From positions 1 to 64,000 of the forward strand of contig JASMDC010000004.1 of assembly GCA_030753015.1 (NCBI GenBank): a DNA stretch of 64,000 bases. Reading direction: 5' to 3'. The translations under genes were made by a program, and so were the position numbers. The notes beneath the pieces were generated by a model. That model worked only from the letters and a program-made list of their open reading frames with translations. It was not told where the DNA came from and did not search any database. Positions 32,096 to 40,856 of the stretch are shown one piece after another. This DNA comes from Candidatus Undinarchaeales archaeon (GTDB lineage: Archaea; SpSt-1190; JASMDC01). Position 1 is the first letter of the stretch; every line of letters starts with the position of its first letter.

Positions 32096-34381
32096 CTATT
32101 TAAACTCTTGGCCCTCGCATCCTATCTCTGCCTTCACGGGGGGGCCGCCCGTGATACGTGTAATGGAGAGTCGACCGTCCGGCTCCGCCTCGACGACGAT
32201 CTCCGATATGTCCCGGAGCATGGCCAGACTCTCGGCCGTGCAGATCTTTGCGTCCACTCCGACCACGAGAGTTGAATCGTTGTTCTCGCACAACGACTTC
32301 ACGTGGGAAACGAACTTGTAGAGCAGCGTCGTATCCTCCTTCAAGGCCGACGGCGGCAGTTCCAGGACAGTACAAACGGAGCCAACAGGGAAGGACTGGA
32401 AGGCACGCCGCAGTTCCCAAGATATAGTGTTGAGCATGGCTCCGATGAGATGACATCCAGGCCCTATCTCCTTTGATGTGTCCATGTTCGGATCAACGGA
32501 TAGTAGTTTGAGCCTGCCTTGGGCGAGGGCGTCATCGACAGGATCAAGTCGCTCCATCAAACGCATGAGTATCGTGTGACGCGCCTGCGACACCCATACC
32601 GCATGGCGGTGGAGGCCCAGGTTCTTGGTGATGAATGTGGAGTAAAAATGCTCCTTTGCGAAACCGGGATTGTGGATTAAAAGCACGGAGAAATGGGCAG
32701 GGATATGCCCTGCTGGTCCATCAATGACCTCGAATCCCCATGGGTGACCGGACGCGAAGAGCGCATTGGTGAATAGGTCCGTGAGACCTGCCGCCTGGAA
32801 CACCGGCCGTTCAGCAACAGGTCGGACGGTGAGATCTAGGACATGTTTGATATCGTCTCGGCTCATGATGTTCTTGAGCTTGAAATGGATCTCGGCAAGG
32901 GTCCGCCTATAGCGGGCTACGAGCTCGGCGTAGGCTTTCTTTCTCCCCCGGGCCTTGCGCAGCTGCTCCATCGTACCGGCGACATCAACGATGGGCGGGC
33001 CGATCTTTTCCGCTGTCACTGCGTCCTCCCCCCAGATGTCTTTCAGCGTCTGGATGAGGATGCTGCGGAAACCGGCCTCCAGCGGGAGGGCAGGGAATAG
33101 TGCAGTGAACGCCTCCTCCATACCTTGGACGGCTACCTGATCTCTTGGCAGGATGAATCCGGCCACGGCCGGAGGGAGGTTCTCGTTATCGTCGCCGAAC
33201 ACTCGGTACAGCTCTTTCCTGAGCTGCTTATCTGTGTACTTGCGATCTGTATTGGGCGGTGAGAGCGTGGTGAGCAGATCGACCATTCCATTGAAGATGA
33301 GCGAAAGGTCCCCAACGTTGTCGCTGTCCTCGAGGTCGATAGCATGTGCGTCGAAAGTCCTGTCCTGAGCATCGAACGAGAGGTCGCGCAGTGCGGGATT
33401 CTCAGCCTTCACCTCGTTCACGAGCGCTTCCAGTTCCACGGTCCTGATGAACCTTCCAGCAAGGTCACAGATCGCCTCGACCATCGCCTCGCCCGCCGCT
33501 CCCTCCTCCTCTCGATGACGTCCCTTAGTCGATACCCTGGCGAAGGAAGCGTTCAGCATGGCGAGGGCCTGCACCTGAATACCCAGACCTATGATGGAGC
33601 ATAGGAATCCCAAGGACACGAAGATGAATGTCTCACTGAACACGCGGAGTCTGAGATGCGACGACATCATGTACGCCTCGGTCGCGTACACGCCGACGAA
33701 CATAATCATCAGTACGTAGTAGACCATGAGCTCCTGTAGGTTCTTGAATGAGGGGATTCGCTTGAGGAGCTGACCGGTTATCCGACCGCCATACGCTACT
33801 AGAAGGATGAATGAAGCTGTGATCGCTGTAACGAATGGGCCGAGCACGGTGTCCACGTTCAGTGGGGGGGCCCACATGAAGGGGAGGATGGCACTCCCGA
33901 GAGTGATGATGGCGGCTGATGCCAGATAGCGAGTGTTCTTGGAAGCGAAGAGATCGAGCTCTAGCGAGAAGACCGTGCACCACGAGCGGAAGAAGGCCAA
34001 GGCCGTCACCACCATAATGAGGACGAGGAGGAGCCTGATACCAGTGAGTGCAACGGGGACCGTGGCAAGACGTTCCTCGTAAAGGGTACGGGGAACTGCG
34101 AACTCGCTAGCGTTGATGAGCACGAGCCCAAGCACGATGAGCAGGTGACCTAGGGTCATGGCATCCCAAACGCGCGACTTGATTTTATCGTTGATCTCCG
34201 CAACGGCTACAAGGAGCGCATAGAGCGCAAAGATCCAAACGACCAGAACGAGTCCGACGTGCAGGGGATAGTATGCATCGATGGCCAGATCGGTCGCTGC
34301 CGTCCCCTGGACGGGGAGAAGAACGGCCGCCAAGGCCACGAGAGCGAACAAGCCCTCCCTAGTCGATCTTGGCTTCACCAC
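32096..34381 (-). CDS. multi-TM protein with degenerate KaiC/RecA-like C-terminal domain (paralogue 1)
   Basis: About 761 residues. GTG 34381 is chosen because AGGTGA sits 5 nt upstream; the start lies inside the end of the preceding paralogue's gene. Residues about 10-270 form seven or eight TM helices. A soluble middle part (NLPPAVAGFILPRDQVAVQGMEEA) is conserved between the two paralogues. From about residue 540 the pattern is KaiC-like: LTDLFTNALFASGHPWGFEVIDG, then HFSVLLIHNPGFAKEHFYSTFI, aligning with the family's GLDELL ... PGTGKTTF. The P-loop is degenerate: G-K-T/S is replaced by A-K-E. VSQAR and LKLLSVDP strands follow. A membrane-bound regulatory pseudo-ATPase is the best guess. 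Confidence 0.65.
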   Translation of the reverse strand: MVKPRSTREGLFALVALAAVLLPVQGTAATDLAIDAYYPLHVGLVLVVWIFALYALLVAVAEINDKIKSRVWDAMTLGHLLIVLGLVLINASEFAVPRTLYEERLATVPVALTGIRLLLVLIMVVTALAFFRSWCTVFSLELDLFASKNTRYLASAAIITLGSAILPFMWAPPLNVDTVLGPFVTAITASFILLVAYGGRITGQLLKRIPSFKNLQELMVYYVLMIMFVGVYATEAYMMSSHLRLRVFSETFIFVSLGFLCSIIGLGIQVQALAMLNASFARVSTKGRHREEEGAAGEAMVEAICDLAGRFIRTVELEALVNEVKAENPALRDLSFDAQDRTFDAHAIDLEDSDNVGDLSLIFNGMVDLLTTLSPPNTDRKYTDKQLRKELYRVFGDDNENLPPAVAGFILPRDQVAVQGMEEAFTALFPALPLEAGFRSILIQTLKDIWGEDAVTAEKIGPPIVDVAGTMEQLRKARGRKKAYAELVARYRRTLAEIHFKLKNIMSRDDIKHVLDLTVRPVAERPVFQAAGLTDLFTNALFASGHPWGFEVIDGPAGHIPAHFSVLLIHNPGFAKEHFYSTFITKNLGLHRHAVWVSQARHTILMRLMERLDPVDDALAQGRLKLLSVDPNMDTSKEIGPGCHLIGAMLNTISWELRRAFQSFPVGSVCTVLELPPSALKEDTTLLYKFVSHVKSLCENNDSTLVVGVDAKICTAESLAMLRDISEIVVEAEPDGRLSITRITGGPPVKAEIGCEGQEFK

Positions 34382-36569
34382 TTCGTTCACCTGACAGTGC
34401 GTTGATTATTAAGGTGTCCGCTCCCTGTGCTCGGGCCACCGTTTCGCACATCCCCTCAAGGACCGTGCGAGCGACGCCCGTGAGCGTACGTTCGTTCACG
34501 ACCACCATGAGGAGCGCACGATGTGTCTCACAAACGCCCTTGATGCGATAAAGATCCTTGTATAGGTCCTCATCCTCCTCGTTAAGCGCGGCGATGGGGA
34601 GCTCTACGACCACCATCGTGGCATTGGGAGGATGTTCCCGGAAAAGGTTTGCGAGCGTCGATGCCATGTTGTTGAGCTCGGGGCTCGCCGACACGATGCC
34701 CGGCCCTATATCGCGCTTACCGCTTGTTCGGGGATCGAGCGTGCAGAACACGAGGCGTTTCCCCTCTCGCAGCGCGTCCACGTCTATGCCCCCCTCGGTC
34801 CGCAGCACTCGCCGCAGGGTGCTGGCGCGGGCCGGTGAAAACCAGATCGCGTTCCTCCAAGCCGCGAGGTTCGCACCCAGAAACCGGGAGATGAAGAGCT
34901 CCTTGGCGAATCCCGTACCATGAACGACCAGGATGGAGAACTTGGTATCGATCCGACCCGCCACGTCATCAAGTCCCTCTGAGCCCCAAGTATGGTCTTT
35001 GGAAAAGAATGCATTGGCGAAGAGATCATTGACACCTGCCACCTTGTAGAGCGGGGATGATGAGAGGGGCCCAAGACGTTTGGTGAGCGCTTCCCGGAGT
35101 TGTTCGCGGCCAATGACACGTTCCTGCCTGAGGCATAGGCGAGCATAGCTGCGCAACCACGCTTCCTCCACGTCGCCGATGGGCCACCGGGCCGCGAAGC
35201 CGGTGATGTCCACGATGACAGTACCATCTTCAATGTATTCGACGTACTCCGATCCCCAGGCCTCCGCGAGCTCTTCGGCCACGAGAGATCCGACGAGGTC
35301 GGTCCCGACGATCGAAAGGAGCCGCTCCAGAGCCTCAGTTACGCCTTTGACCACGGCGTCCTCACGGTCCATAAGGAAGCCAGCTATCCCGGGAGGGAGG
35401 TTGTCAAGTTTGTCCGTTACGCCTTTCCGGGCCACCTTTCTGATACGCTCCTTTGTATACCCTTCCTTCGCAAGAGGGGGGATCGCTCCATCGAGAAGGC
35501 TTACAAGACGATGGAAGAACGAGGACAGGTCAGCGAGCGTTCCCTCGTCGCTCAGGTCCAGATCACCAAGAACGACCTGTTGCACCTCTTCATCGATACT
35601 GACCTCTGCAAGAGATGGATGGTCGGGCTTCATCTCATCCAGGAGACGTTCGACGAGCCCCACATCGAGGAAGAGGGAGAGCAGGCGGGAGAGCACCTCT
35701 TCGATCGGGCCTTGAGTAGCGGTCCGACGCATCCCCGAGACGTCCTTGAGCACGACGGCAAGGGTGAACAATCGCAGTGCCCGGGTCTGGAGCACGAAGC
35801 CGATGAGGAGAATGACCGCCCCCGCATAGGAATAGAACGCCGTGTGGGCCAGCATCCGCTGGAGGTCGACATCCTCAAGGGACCAGGCCTCGAGCATTGA
35901 GACGATCACCAGAGCGACGAGCATGACCGCGTACACGGCCATCCAAACGAGGTGTGATTGGGCCGGATTGTCGCGGATGACGAGGAGTGATGTGGCGGTG
36001 AGATAGAGAGCGAAGACGATGATCGCTATCCCTGCAATTGAGGGGAAGAGCATTGTACTGGCAGTGACCTCGATGACTGGATGCCACACGGCCGGGAGCA
36101 CGGTGGCCACCCCGGTCAGAACCAGTGCCACAAGAAGGAAATGGATGGTCCCCGGTGAGAAGGGAGCGGGTCTGATCCGAAGCGCGCGGCACCACTCCAC
36201 AAGGATAAAGAACCCGGAGAGGGCCATGGTGAAGAGGAGCACGGCCTTGCCGCCTACGATGTTCGCCCTCGCAGCGAACAACGAATGAGGTAAGGAAAGG
36301 TAGCTGGCAAGGAGGAGGGCCATACCCAGAACGGACACTACTTGACCGATAGCGAGATATTCCCACGCCCGGGTCCTAAGTCGCAACTTCAGCTCACGAG
36401 CATAGACGAGGACAAGGAAGAATATGAGGGTCCATGCTCCGTTGATGAGCACGGTGGCAGAAATGGGCAGGTCATGGATTGCCAGCCGGTCCACACCAAG
36501 GCCGGGGATCAAGAGGAGAAAAAGGACGATGAGCAGGCCTAGAAGGGCTCTTGTAAGGGCTGTCGCCAT
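34359..36569 (-). CDS. multi-TM protein with degenerate KaiC/RecA-like C-terminal domain (paralogue 2)
   Basis: 736 residues, first gene of the tandem pair, ATG 36569 about 28 nt after CATTTAAAGC. About eight TM helices occupy residues 1-275 (ALLGLLIVLFLLLIPGLG, LIFFLVLVYA, AVLLFTMALSGFFILVEW, AVILLIGFVL). A linker and the conserved NLPPGIAGFLMDREDAVVKG region follow. The C-terminal domain has VNDLFANAFFSKDHTWGSEGLDD, VVHGTGFAKELFISRFLGANL (P-loop position, near residue 552), IWFSPARAS, LVFCTLDPRTSGKRDIGPG and MVVVELPIAALNEED in the order expected of KaiC-type RecA folds. The Walker A Ser/Thr is Glu in both paralogues, so conservation rather than decay is likely. Substrates and partners are unknown. 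Confidence 0.65.
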   Translation of the reverse strand: MATALTRALLGLLIVLFLLLIPGLGVDRLAIHDLPISATVLINGAWTLIFFLVLVYARELKLRLRTRAWEYLAIGQVVSVLGMALLLASYLSLPHSLFAARANIVGGKAVLLFTMALSGFFILVEWCRALRIRPAPFSPGTIHFLLVALVLTGVATVLPAVWHPVIEVTASTMLFPSIAGIAIIVFALYLTATSLLVIRDNPAQSHLVWMAVYAVMLVALVIVSMLEAWSLEDVDLQRMLAHTAFYSYAGAVILLIGFVLQTRALRLFTLAVVLKDVSGMRRTATQGPIEEVLSRLLSLFLDVGLVERLLDEMKPDHPSLAEVSIDEEVQQVVLGDLDLSDEGTLADLSSFFHRLVSLLDGAIPPLAKEGYTKERIRKVARKGVTDKLDNLPPGIAGFLMDREDAVVKGVTEALERLLSIVGTDLVGSLVAEELAEAWGSEYVEYIEDGTVIVDITGFAARWPIGDVEEAWLRSYARLCLRQERVIGREQLREALTKRLGPLSSSPLYKVAGVNDLFANAFFSKDHTWGSEGLDDVAGRIDTKFSILVVHGTGFAKELFISRFLGANLAAWRNAIWFSPARASTLRRVLRTEGGIDVDALREGKRLVFCTLDPRTSGKRDIGPGIVSASPELNNMASTLANLFREHPPNATMVVVELPIAALNEEDEDLYKDLYRIKGVCETHRALLMVVVNERTLTGVARTVLEGMCETVARAQGADTLIINALSGERSGEAKID

Positions 36570-36591
36570 CGCTGCCTAGTACCCCGACCAT

Positions 36592-36602
36592 GCTTTAAAT
36601 GC
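36592..36602 (-). promoter_or_regulatory. TATA box of the KaiC-like membrane pair
   Basis: Minus-strand GGCATTTAAAGC is centred about 28 nt before ATG 36569 and probably drives both paralogues, which overlap by 23 nt. Confidence 0.5.
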
Positions 36603-36625
36603 CTATGGTGGCGCCCGCGGCAGGC

Positions 36626-37633
36626 CTATTCCCCGCGGCCACCCGTAGCCTTGAAGAAACTCCCGAACGCGTCGTTGGACGCTGTGTTATAGACAGGTGC
36701 TGCGGAGAAGGCACCACGACGCATGGTGCCGAAACCATGGTCCACCGAGGTGGGCTTGCGCATCTGGAGCGTAGACATACGCTGAGATGACGCGAAGTTG
36801 CCGGCGATCTTCCCGGGATCGAGCATCTTGATCTTTGCACTCTTGATCAGGCCACTGTTGGCATTGAAGCTCTTGAGGGCATTGGAGAATTTCCCCGGTT
36901 TCCCGCCCTCGCCGGACGTCCAGAACTTCCTACGTTCCTCGGGCGTCACCGACATCACATAGAAGAGGATATCGAGGATCGCGTCCATAGCCACGAGTAC
37001 GAACGTACCGGTGAGCACGAATATCGTGAAGGTCATGGGATCGGTTGTGGCGTTGAATATGGTCGTCTCGACCCAGCGGATGATCCCGTTGAGCACGCCG
37101 CCACGGGCACCGACGAGAGCCATGGCCAGGGCGATATAGGTGCACGTGCGGTCCGAGAGCACTGACGAATAGACGAGGAGCGACATGCACATGTGGAATA
37201 GGATGTAGATAGGGACTATGATCGATATGATGAACTCCAGAGAGAATCCTGCCCGGAGCTCCGCCTCGACGAAGGCCGAAATAAAGTCAAGGAAGATTGT
37301 GATACCACCTTTCAACTGCTCTGTTGCGTACTGGAGCGGTTGGCCTATGGTCGCCTGGATATCCAAGTGCAAGGCGTGCTTCGAGAACATGAAGAGGATA
37401 AAGAGCATGAGCACCATGAAGTAGTAGGTACCGAACCACTTCTCCCCGGCGGAATTCAGTATCAGGAAGAGAAGGAACCCAACGCCCACGATTATCCACA
37501 GGTAGACCTCGTTGGGAACGATGAGCATATAGTAGAGCATGGCAAAGAGGGTTACTATCGGATAATTGGCGAACAGAACAAAGGCTATGAGGGTCCAAGC
37601 GAGCAGCATGAACTTGGGCGTGAACTCCAGCAT
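36626..37633 (-). CDS. multi-spanning membrane protein with basic cytoplasmic tail
   Basis: 335 residues from ATG 37633, about 32 nt after CTATAAATAG; longer upstream frames run through the promoter. Six or so TM helices fill residues 1-255 (FMLLAWTLIAFVLFANYPIVTLFAMLYYM is the first hairpin, IFVLTGTFVLVAMDAILDILFYVM the last). An 80-residue soluble tail follows, rich in Lys, Ser and Gly (ERRKFWTSGEGGKPGKF). The overall shape recalls VirB6/TrbL-like channel proteins, but I see no diagnostic motif, so this is only a shape comparison. It is divergent from the Cys-rich membrane protein at 37703. Confidence 0.6.
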   Translation of the reverse strand: MLEFTPKFMLLAWTLIAFVLFANYPIVTLFAMLYYMLIVPNEVYLWIIVGVGFLLFLILNSAGEKWFGTYYFMVLMLFILFMFSKHALHLDIQATIGQPLQYATEQLKGGITIFLDFISAFVEAELRAGFSLEFIISIIVPIYILFHMCMSLLVYSSVLSDRTCTYIALAMALVGARGGVLNGIIRWVETTIFNATTDPMTFTIFVLTGTFVLVAMDAILDILFYVMSVTPEERRKFWTSGEGGKPGKFSNALKSFNANSGLIKSAKIKMLDPGKIAGNFASSQRMSTLQMRKPTSVDHGFGTMRRGAFSAAPVYNTASNDAFGSFFKATGGRGE

Positions 37634-37640
37634 TTCAAAA

Positions 37641-37669
37641 ACTATATATTTGAGTTGTCCTATAAATAG
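37641..37669. promoter_or_regulatory. divergent promoter region with two TATA-like elements
   Basis: ACTATATATTTG (37641) and CTATAAATAG (37660) lie between two divergent membrane-protein genes. The second is about 32 nt from ATG 37633 and about 38 nt from TTG 37703. Confidence 0.5.
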
Positions 37670-37702
37670 TTTCTGATTGTCAGTACCTAATGGGGACAAA
37701 CC

Positions 37703-39154
37703 TTGTTTTTCCTAGAGCGACGTCTGCGGTGGAAGGTGGTGGCAGCGATGGCACTCCTTCTCATCATGTCGCCGCTTGCCCTCGCTATCAACTTCGAAGT
37801 CATCGGTTGCGGGAACCATGTTTGCGATGTAGGTGAGGACCCGGCTACCTGCTGCGGGGACTGCAAGTGTCCTGACGAGCAAGCCTGCACACTGCTCGGA
37901 TGTGTCGGGATCGTAGAGATGGACTCGCTTGGGATCGACAAGTTGCTGACCAATGTGTCCTACTCGGAGGGTACAGAACGGGCCATCGGCCAGGCACGTG
38001 GTTTCGCTAGCAACTTCGGCCTTGCCTTGTCCTGTGGTGAGTGCGTAATAGAGGTCCTCGTCCCCGGTAAGGAGCTGGGTGAGGCGTGCGACGAGTGCGC
38101 CGCGGGCATGGACTCCTTCTCCATGGGGTTCTTCTGGGTGTTCGACGTGGAGCGGGAGGAGTTCGTTGCCTACTGCGGGGACTCCCACTGGCAGTGGGGC
38201 GAGTTCATCGTACCCAAGGAGATCGTGATGTTCGGCTTCTTCCTCATGCTGATCGCCGTCATTTTCCACTTCCTGGGCGTCCACGGCCAGATAAAGGAGA
38301 TAGAATCGCTGGAGTACGAGGGCACGCTGGAGAAGATCCGAGGTCAGAGCAAGACCTGGTTCGCCATCATGAAGCCCGTGTACGAGAAGGTCGCGAAGAT
38401 GAAGCGCGAGGGCGGGGGCGACCAGAAGTATCTTATCTATTTCAAGATTACTGTCGCGGCCCTAGGCTTCCTCTCCTTCGTGCTTGCTGGCGCCGTGGCG
38501 TTCTTCCTCGCCTCCTATGCGCTTGGTGATGGTATGGAGTGCGCCCACTTCGGGTTCAAGCTCGCGCTCGGGTTCACATGGGCCTATTTCCTCGTCATGT
38601 CCTTCTCCGAGGCGGTGACGTCCTTCGGTGTGGAGGAGCTCTCGGACGGGGATCTGGACAGCTACGTATCAGGGATGAGCGACACGGACCGAAGTACGTT
38701 GAAGAAGGTCACGAACACCCCCGATGGCGGACCCGAAGGACAGACCACCCTTACCGGCGAGGACAGGTCCGAGAATCGGGCCCTCAAAGATAACCTCAAG
38801 AAATCCATGGGCTGGACGAACATGAAGGGCTCGGGCAACAAGAAGGAGATCGGGTACTTCTACCTGGAGGACTTCATCGGACTCCCCTCCTTCCTGGCCA
38901 AGATGATCATCGATCCCTTCCGTCACCCCATCGGGCGGACCATCATCGTGCTGATGCTCTTCGATATATTCGACCCGATCCGCTGGGAATGGACATACCT
39001 GCTCCAGCTCAACGGCATCGTGTTCGGCGCATACCTCCTCCTCTGCCTTGAGTGGGAGTTCAAGGGCATGCTCGTCACCGGCGCCGCCTATATCGCGGAC
39101 CTGTTCTTCGGTGCCTTCATGAAGCTGGGTGGAAAGCTCTCCGGGCGCTCCTAA
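37703..39154 (+). CDS. membrane protein with Cys-rich exported domain
   Basis: 483 residues. TTG 37703 gives a textbook signal peptide (ERRLRWKVVAAMALLLIMSPLALA). The exported domain begins CGNHVCDVGEDPATCCGDC, a Cys-rich motif of the CGNGxCDxGE type common in archaeal secreted proteins, with further Cys pairs (SCGECVIEV, ACDECAAG). About five TM helices follow (IVMFGFFLMLIAVIFHFLG, KITVAALGFLSFVLAGAVAFFLA, FTWAYFLVMSFSEAV and two near the C-terminus), with a charged cytoplasmic loop of about 130 residues. No known family. Probably a partner of the divergent membrane protein at 36626. Confidence 0.65.
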   Translation: MFFLERRLRWKVVAAMALLLIMSPLALAINFEVIGCGNHVCDVGEDPATCCGDCKCPDEQACTLLGCVGIVEMDSLGIDKLLTNVSYSEGTERAIGQARGFASNFGLALSCGECVIEVLVPGKELGEACDECAAGMDSFSMGFFWVFDVEREEFVAYCGDSHWQWGEFIVPKEIVMFGFFLMLIAVIFHFLGVHGQIKEIESLEYEGTLEKIRGQSKTWFAIMKPVYEKVAKMKREGGGDQKYLIYFKITVAALGFLSFVLAGAVAFFLASYALGDGMECAHFGFKLALGFTWAYFLVMSFSEAVTSFGVEELSDGDLDSYVSGMSDTDRSTLKKVTNTPDGGPEGQTTLTGEDRSENRALKDNLKKSMGWTNMKGSGNKKEIGYFYLEDFIGLPSFLAKMIIDPFRHPIGRTIIVLMLFDIFDPIRWEWTYLLQLNGIVFGAYLLLCLEWEFKGMLVTGAAYIADLFFGAFMKLGGKLSGRS

Positions 39155-39166
39155 AGCGACCGGATT

Positions 39167-39955
39167 TCACCACTCGTTGAGCGCTCCGACAGCAACGCCC
39201 ACGGACCCTTCATCGGGGAACGTGAACCGCGTCCCGAAGAGACGTCCGACACGGTCCAGCACGGAACGCAGCACGGGATTGGCCGCGGGCTTGCCTAGCA
39301 CAACGATGTCGTTCGGGCTGTCAGCGCGATGGGCTGCCTGGGACGCCACGGTGCCGACCACCTCGCCCACGAGGGTATGGATGGCGGCTGCAAGGTCCTC
39401 GGGCGTACGTGAGTCGAGTTTCCCCAGGTTCGCTGCAGTGTCGTCGGGGGTGAGGATACCCACGGCCTTGTACCCCAGGTCGCCGACGGTGAGGTCAACG
39501 CGTGTCGCGTCACCGTTCCGGGCGAGCGCCATGAGCGTGTCCGGGTTCCCCTCATCGAGGATGAGACGCCCGAGACCGACGAGAGTCGCTCCGCCGACGC
39601 CAGTACCACCGAGATGGCGGTACGCATCGCCGTTTGCATGCACAAGAGCTGTTCCCGTCCCCATGCTCATGGCCAAGCAAGTGCTCTTCTCAGCAAGGCG
39701 CTGAGCACCGCGTCCTATCGCGGTCATCTCATCGACGCCCGTCAGGGTGAGTTCCTTGTAGGAGACGCGGGACGCCCGTGCCCCGGTGACGAAGAGGCGG
39801 CGCGGGATGCCGAACCGTTCACGCACCTCGTCCAGTACCCCTGTGGAGGCCTCTGGAGCATCGCTCCCCTGGAGTGTCCGGGAGACCAGGATGTGTCTAC
39901 CTTCGGCGAGGAGCACGTCCGTGCAGCTCCCACCCGCGTCTATCGCGGCGTCCAT
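39167..39955 (-). CDS. type II pantothenate kinase-like protein (CoaW/fumble family)
   Basis: 262 residues with the actin-like ATPase fold of type II pantothenate kinases. The N-terminal phosphate motif reads AIDAGGSCTDVLL. The signature SMGTGTALVHANG followed by RHLGGTGVGGATLVGLGRLI matches the eukaryotic and staphylococcal PanK-II family. It would phosphorylate pantothenate as the first step to coenzyme A. Most archaea use a different route (pantoate kinase plus phosphopantothenate synthetase), so its presence is notable, and a related sugar or acyl kinase activity cannot be excluded. ATG 39955 follows ATATATATAC by about 30 nt. Confidence 0.8.
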   Translation of the reverse strand: MDAAIDAGGSCTDVLLAEGRHILVSRTLQGSDAPEASTGVLDEVRERFGIPRRLFVTGARASRVSYKELTLTGVDEMTAIGRGAQRLAEKSTCLAMSMGTGTALVHANGDAYRHLGGTGVGGATLVGLGRLILDEGNPDTLMALARNGDATRVDLTVGDLGYKAVGILTPDDTAANLGKLDSRTPEDLAAAIHTLVGEVVGTVASQAAHRADSPNDIVVLGKPAANPVLRSVLDRVGRLFGTRFTFPDEGSVGVAVGALNEW

Positions 39956-39977
39956 ACCACCGCCGAGGGGTCACAAA

Positions 39978-39992
39978 AAGTATATATATGAT
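39978..39992. promoter_or_regulatory. shared divergent TATA region (PanK / M14 peptidase)
   Basis: AAGTATATATATGATG is nearly symmetrical. It lies about 30 nt before ATG 39955 on the minus strand and is the only evident promoter for the M14 gene on the plus strand. Confidence 0.5.
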
Positions 39993-40001
39993 GCATCCCA
40001 C

Positions 40002-40844
40002 ATATCCCGTTCCGGGGGTAGCGGGACGGACGTAGAAGGTGAGACCCTCTATTGGGAGAAACATGGGCTTGAGCTCGAGACTTACGACGATATAGTCGGA
40101 CGGCTCGAGGAACTCGAAACATCCCACAAGGACCAGATGAACGTCTACACCTTCGGCACTTCCTCGGGCGGTAAGGACCTCTACGGCGTGGACATCTACG
40201 CAGGCACCGGCACCCCCAAGGAGACCGTCTTCATCACTGCGGGCCATCATGGCACCGAGGGAGGTGGGGTCGAGGCCGCCATGGAGTTCATCGAGAACTA
40301 CCTGGAGAGCGATACACCCTTCGCCCAGCAGCTCAAGGAGCGGGTGCGCTTCACGATCGTTCCTTGTGTGAACGTCGACCAGTACGCTCTCGCCCCGGCG
40401 CAGAGGGCGTACAACAATCTTAACGACAGGGACCTAAACTCGCAGTACAACCGCCGGCGCGGCATAGAACCGGAGAGCAAGGCGGTCAAGGAGCTCTACC
40501 TCTCCATCGAGGAGCCGATCAACCTCGCTTTCGACCTGCACGAGACCGAGGGCGAGTGGGTCAAGGGATTCTCGATATTCGAGAACAAGCCCTACCGTCG
40601 CCGCATCCTCAACCATGCTGCCCACGCGGCGGGAAAGGTCTCAAAGCAATACCCACTCCACAGCAACGGTGTCATCCACGACATCAACCCGTCCTGCTTC
40701 GACGGGTTCGCCTGCGGCGAGGGTGCCTACTCCTACACGTTCGAAGCGCCCTTGAGCAAGAAGTTCGCCATAGAAGATCGTGTGGAGATGCAGCTCATCG
40801 CACTGGACGACATCATCACCCTGTACTACAAGGACCGGGTATAG
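40002..40844 (+). CDS. M14-family zinc carboxypeptidase-like protein, start unresolved
   Basis: The chain shows the M14 active site: AGHHGTEGGG (His-x-x-Glu zinc ligands), NDRDLNSQYNRR (substrate-binding region of the D-L-N type), FDLHET (third zinc ligand) and YTFEAP (catalytic Glu). There is no signal peptide, so it is probably cytoplasmic. The start is a problem: homology should begin near YWEKHGLELETYDDIV, but the first in-frame ATG is 40137, too late. No GTG or TTG lies between the TATA at about 39985 and there. I give the frame from an ATA at 40002 as an outer limit; a non-canonical start, an upstream start inside the PanK antisense, or a sequence error are possible. Confidence 0.75.
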   Translation: MSRSGGSGTDVEGETLYWEKHGLELETYDDIVGRLEELETSHKDQMNVYTFGTSSGGKDLYGVDIYAGTGTPKETVFITAGHHGTEGGGVEAAMEFIENYLESDTPFAQQLKERVRFTIVPCVNVDQYALAPAQRAYNNLNDRDLNSQYNRRRGIEPESKAVKELYLSIEEPINLAFDLHETEGEWVKGFSIFENKPYRRRILNHAAHAAGKVSKQYPLHSNGVIHDINPSCFDGFACGEGAYSYTFEAPLSKKFAIEDRVEMQLIALDDIITLYYKDRV

Positions 40845-40856
40845 TCCCTCATCCGC

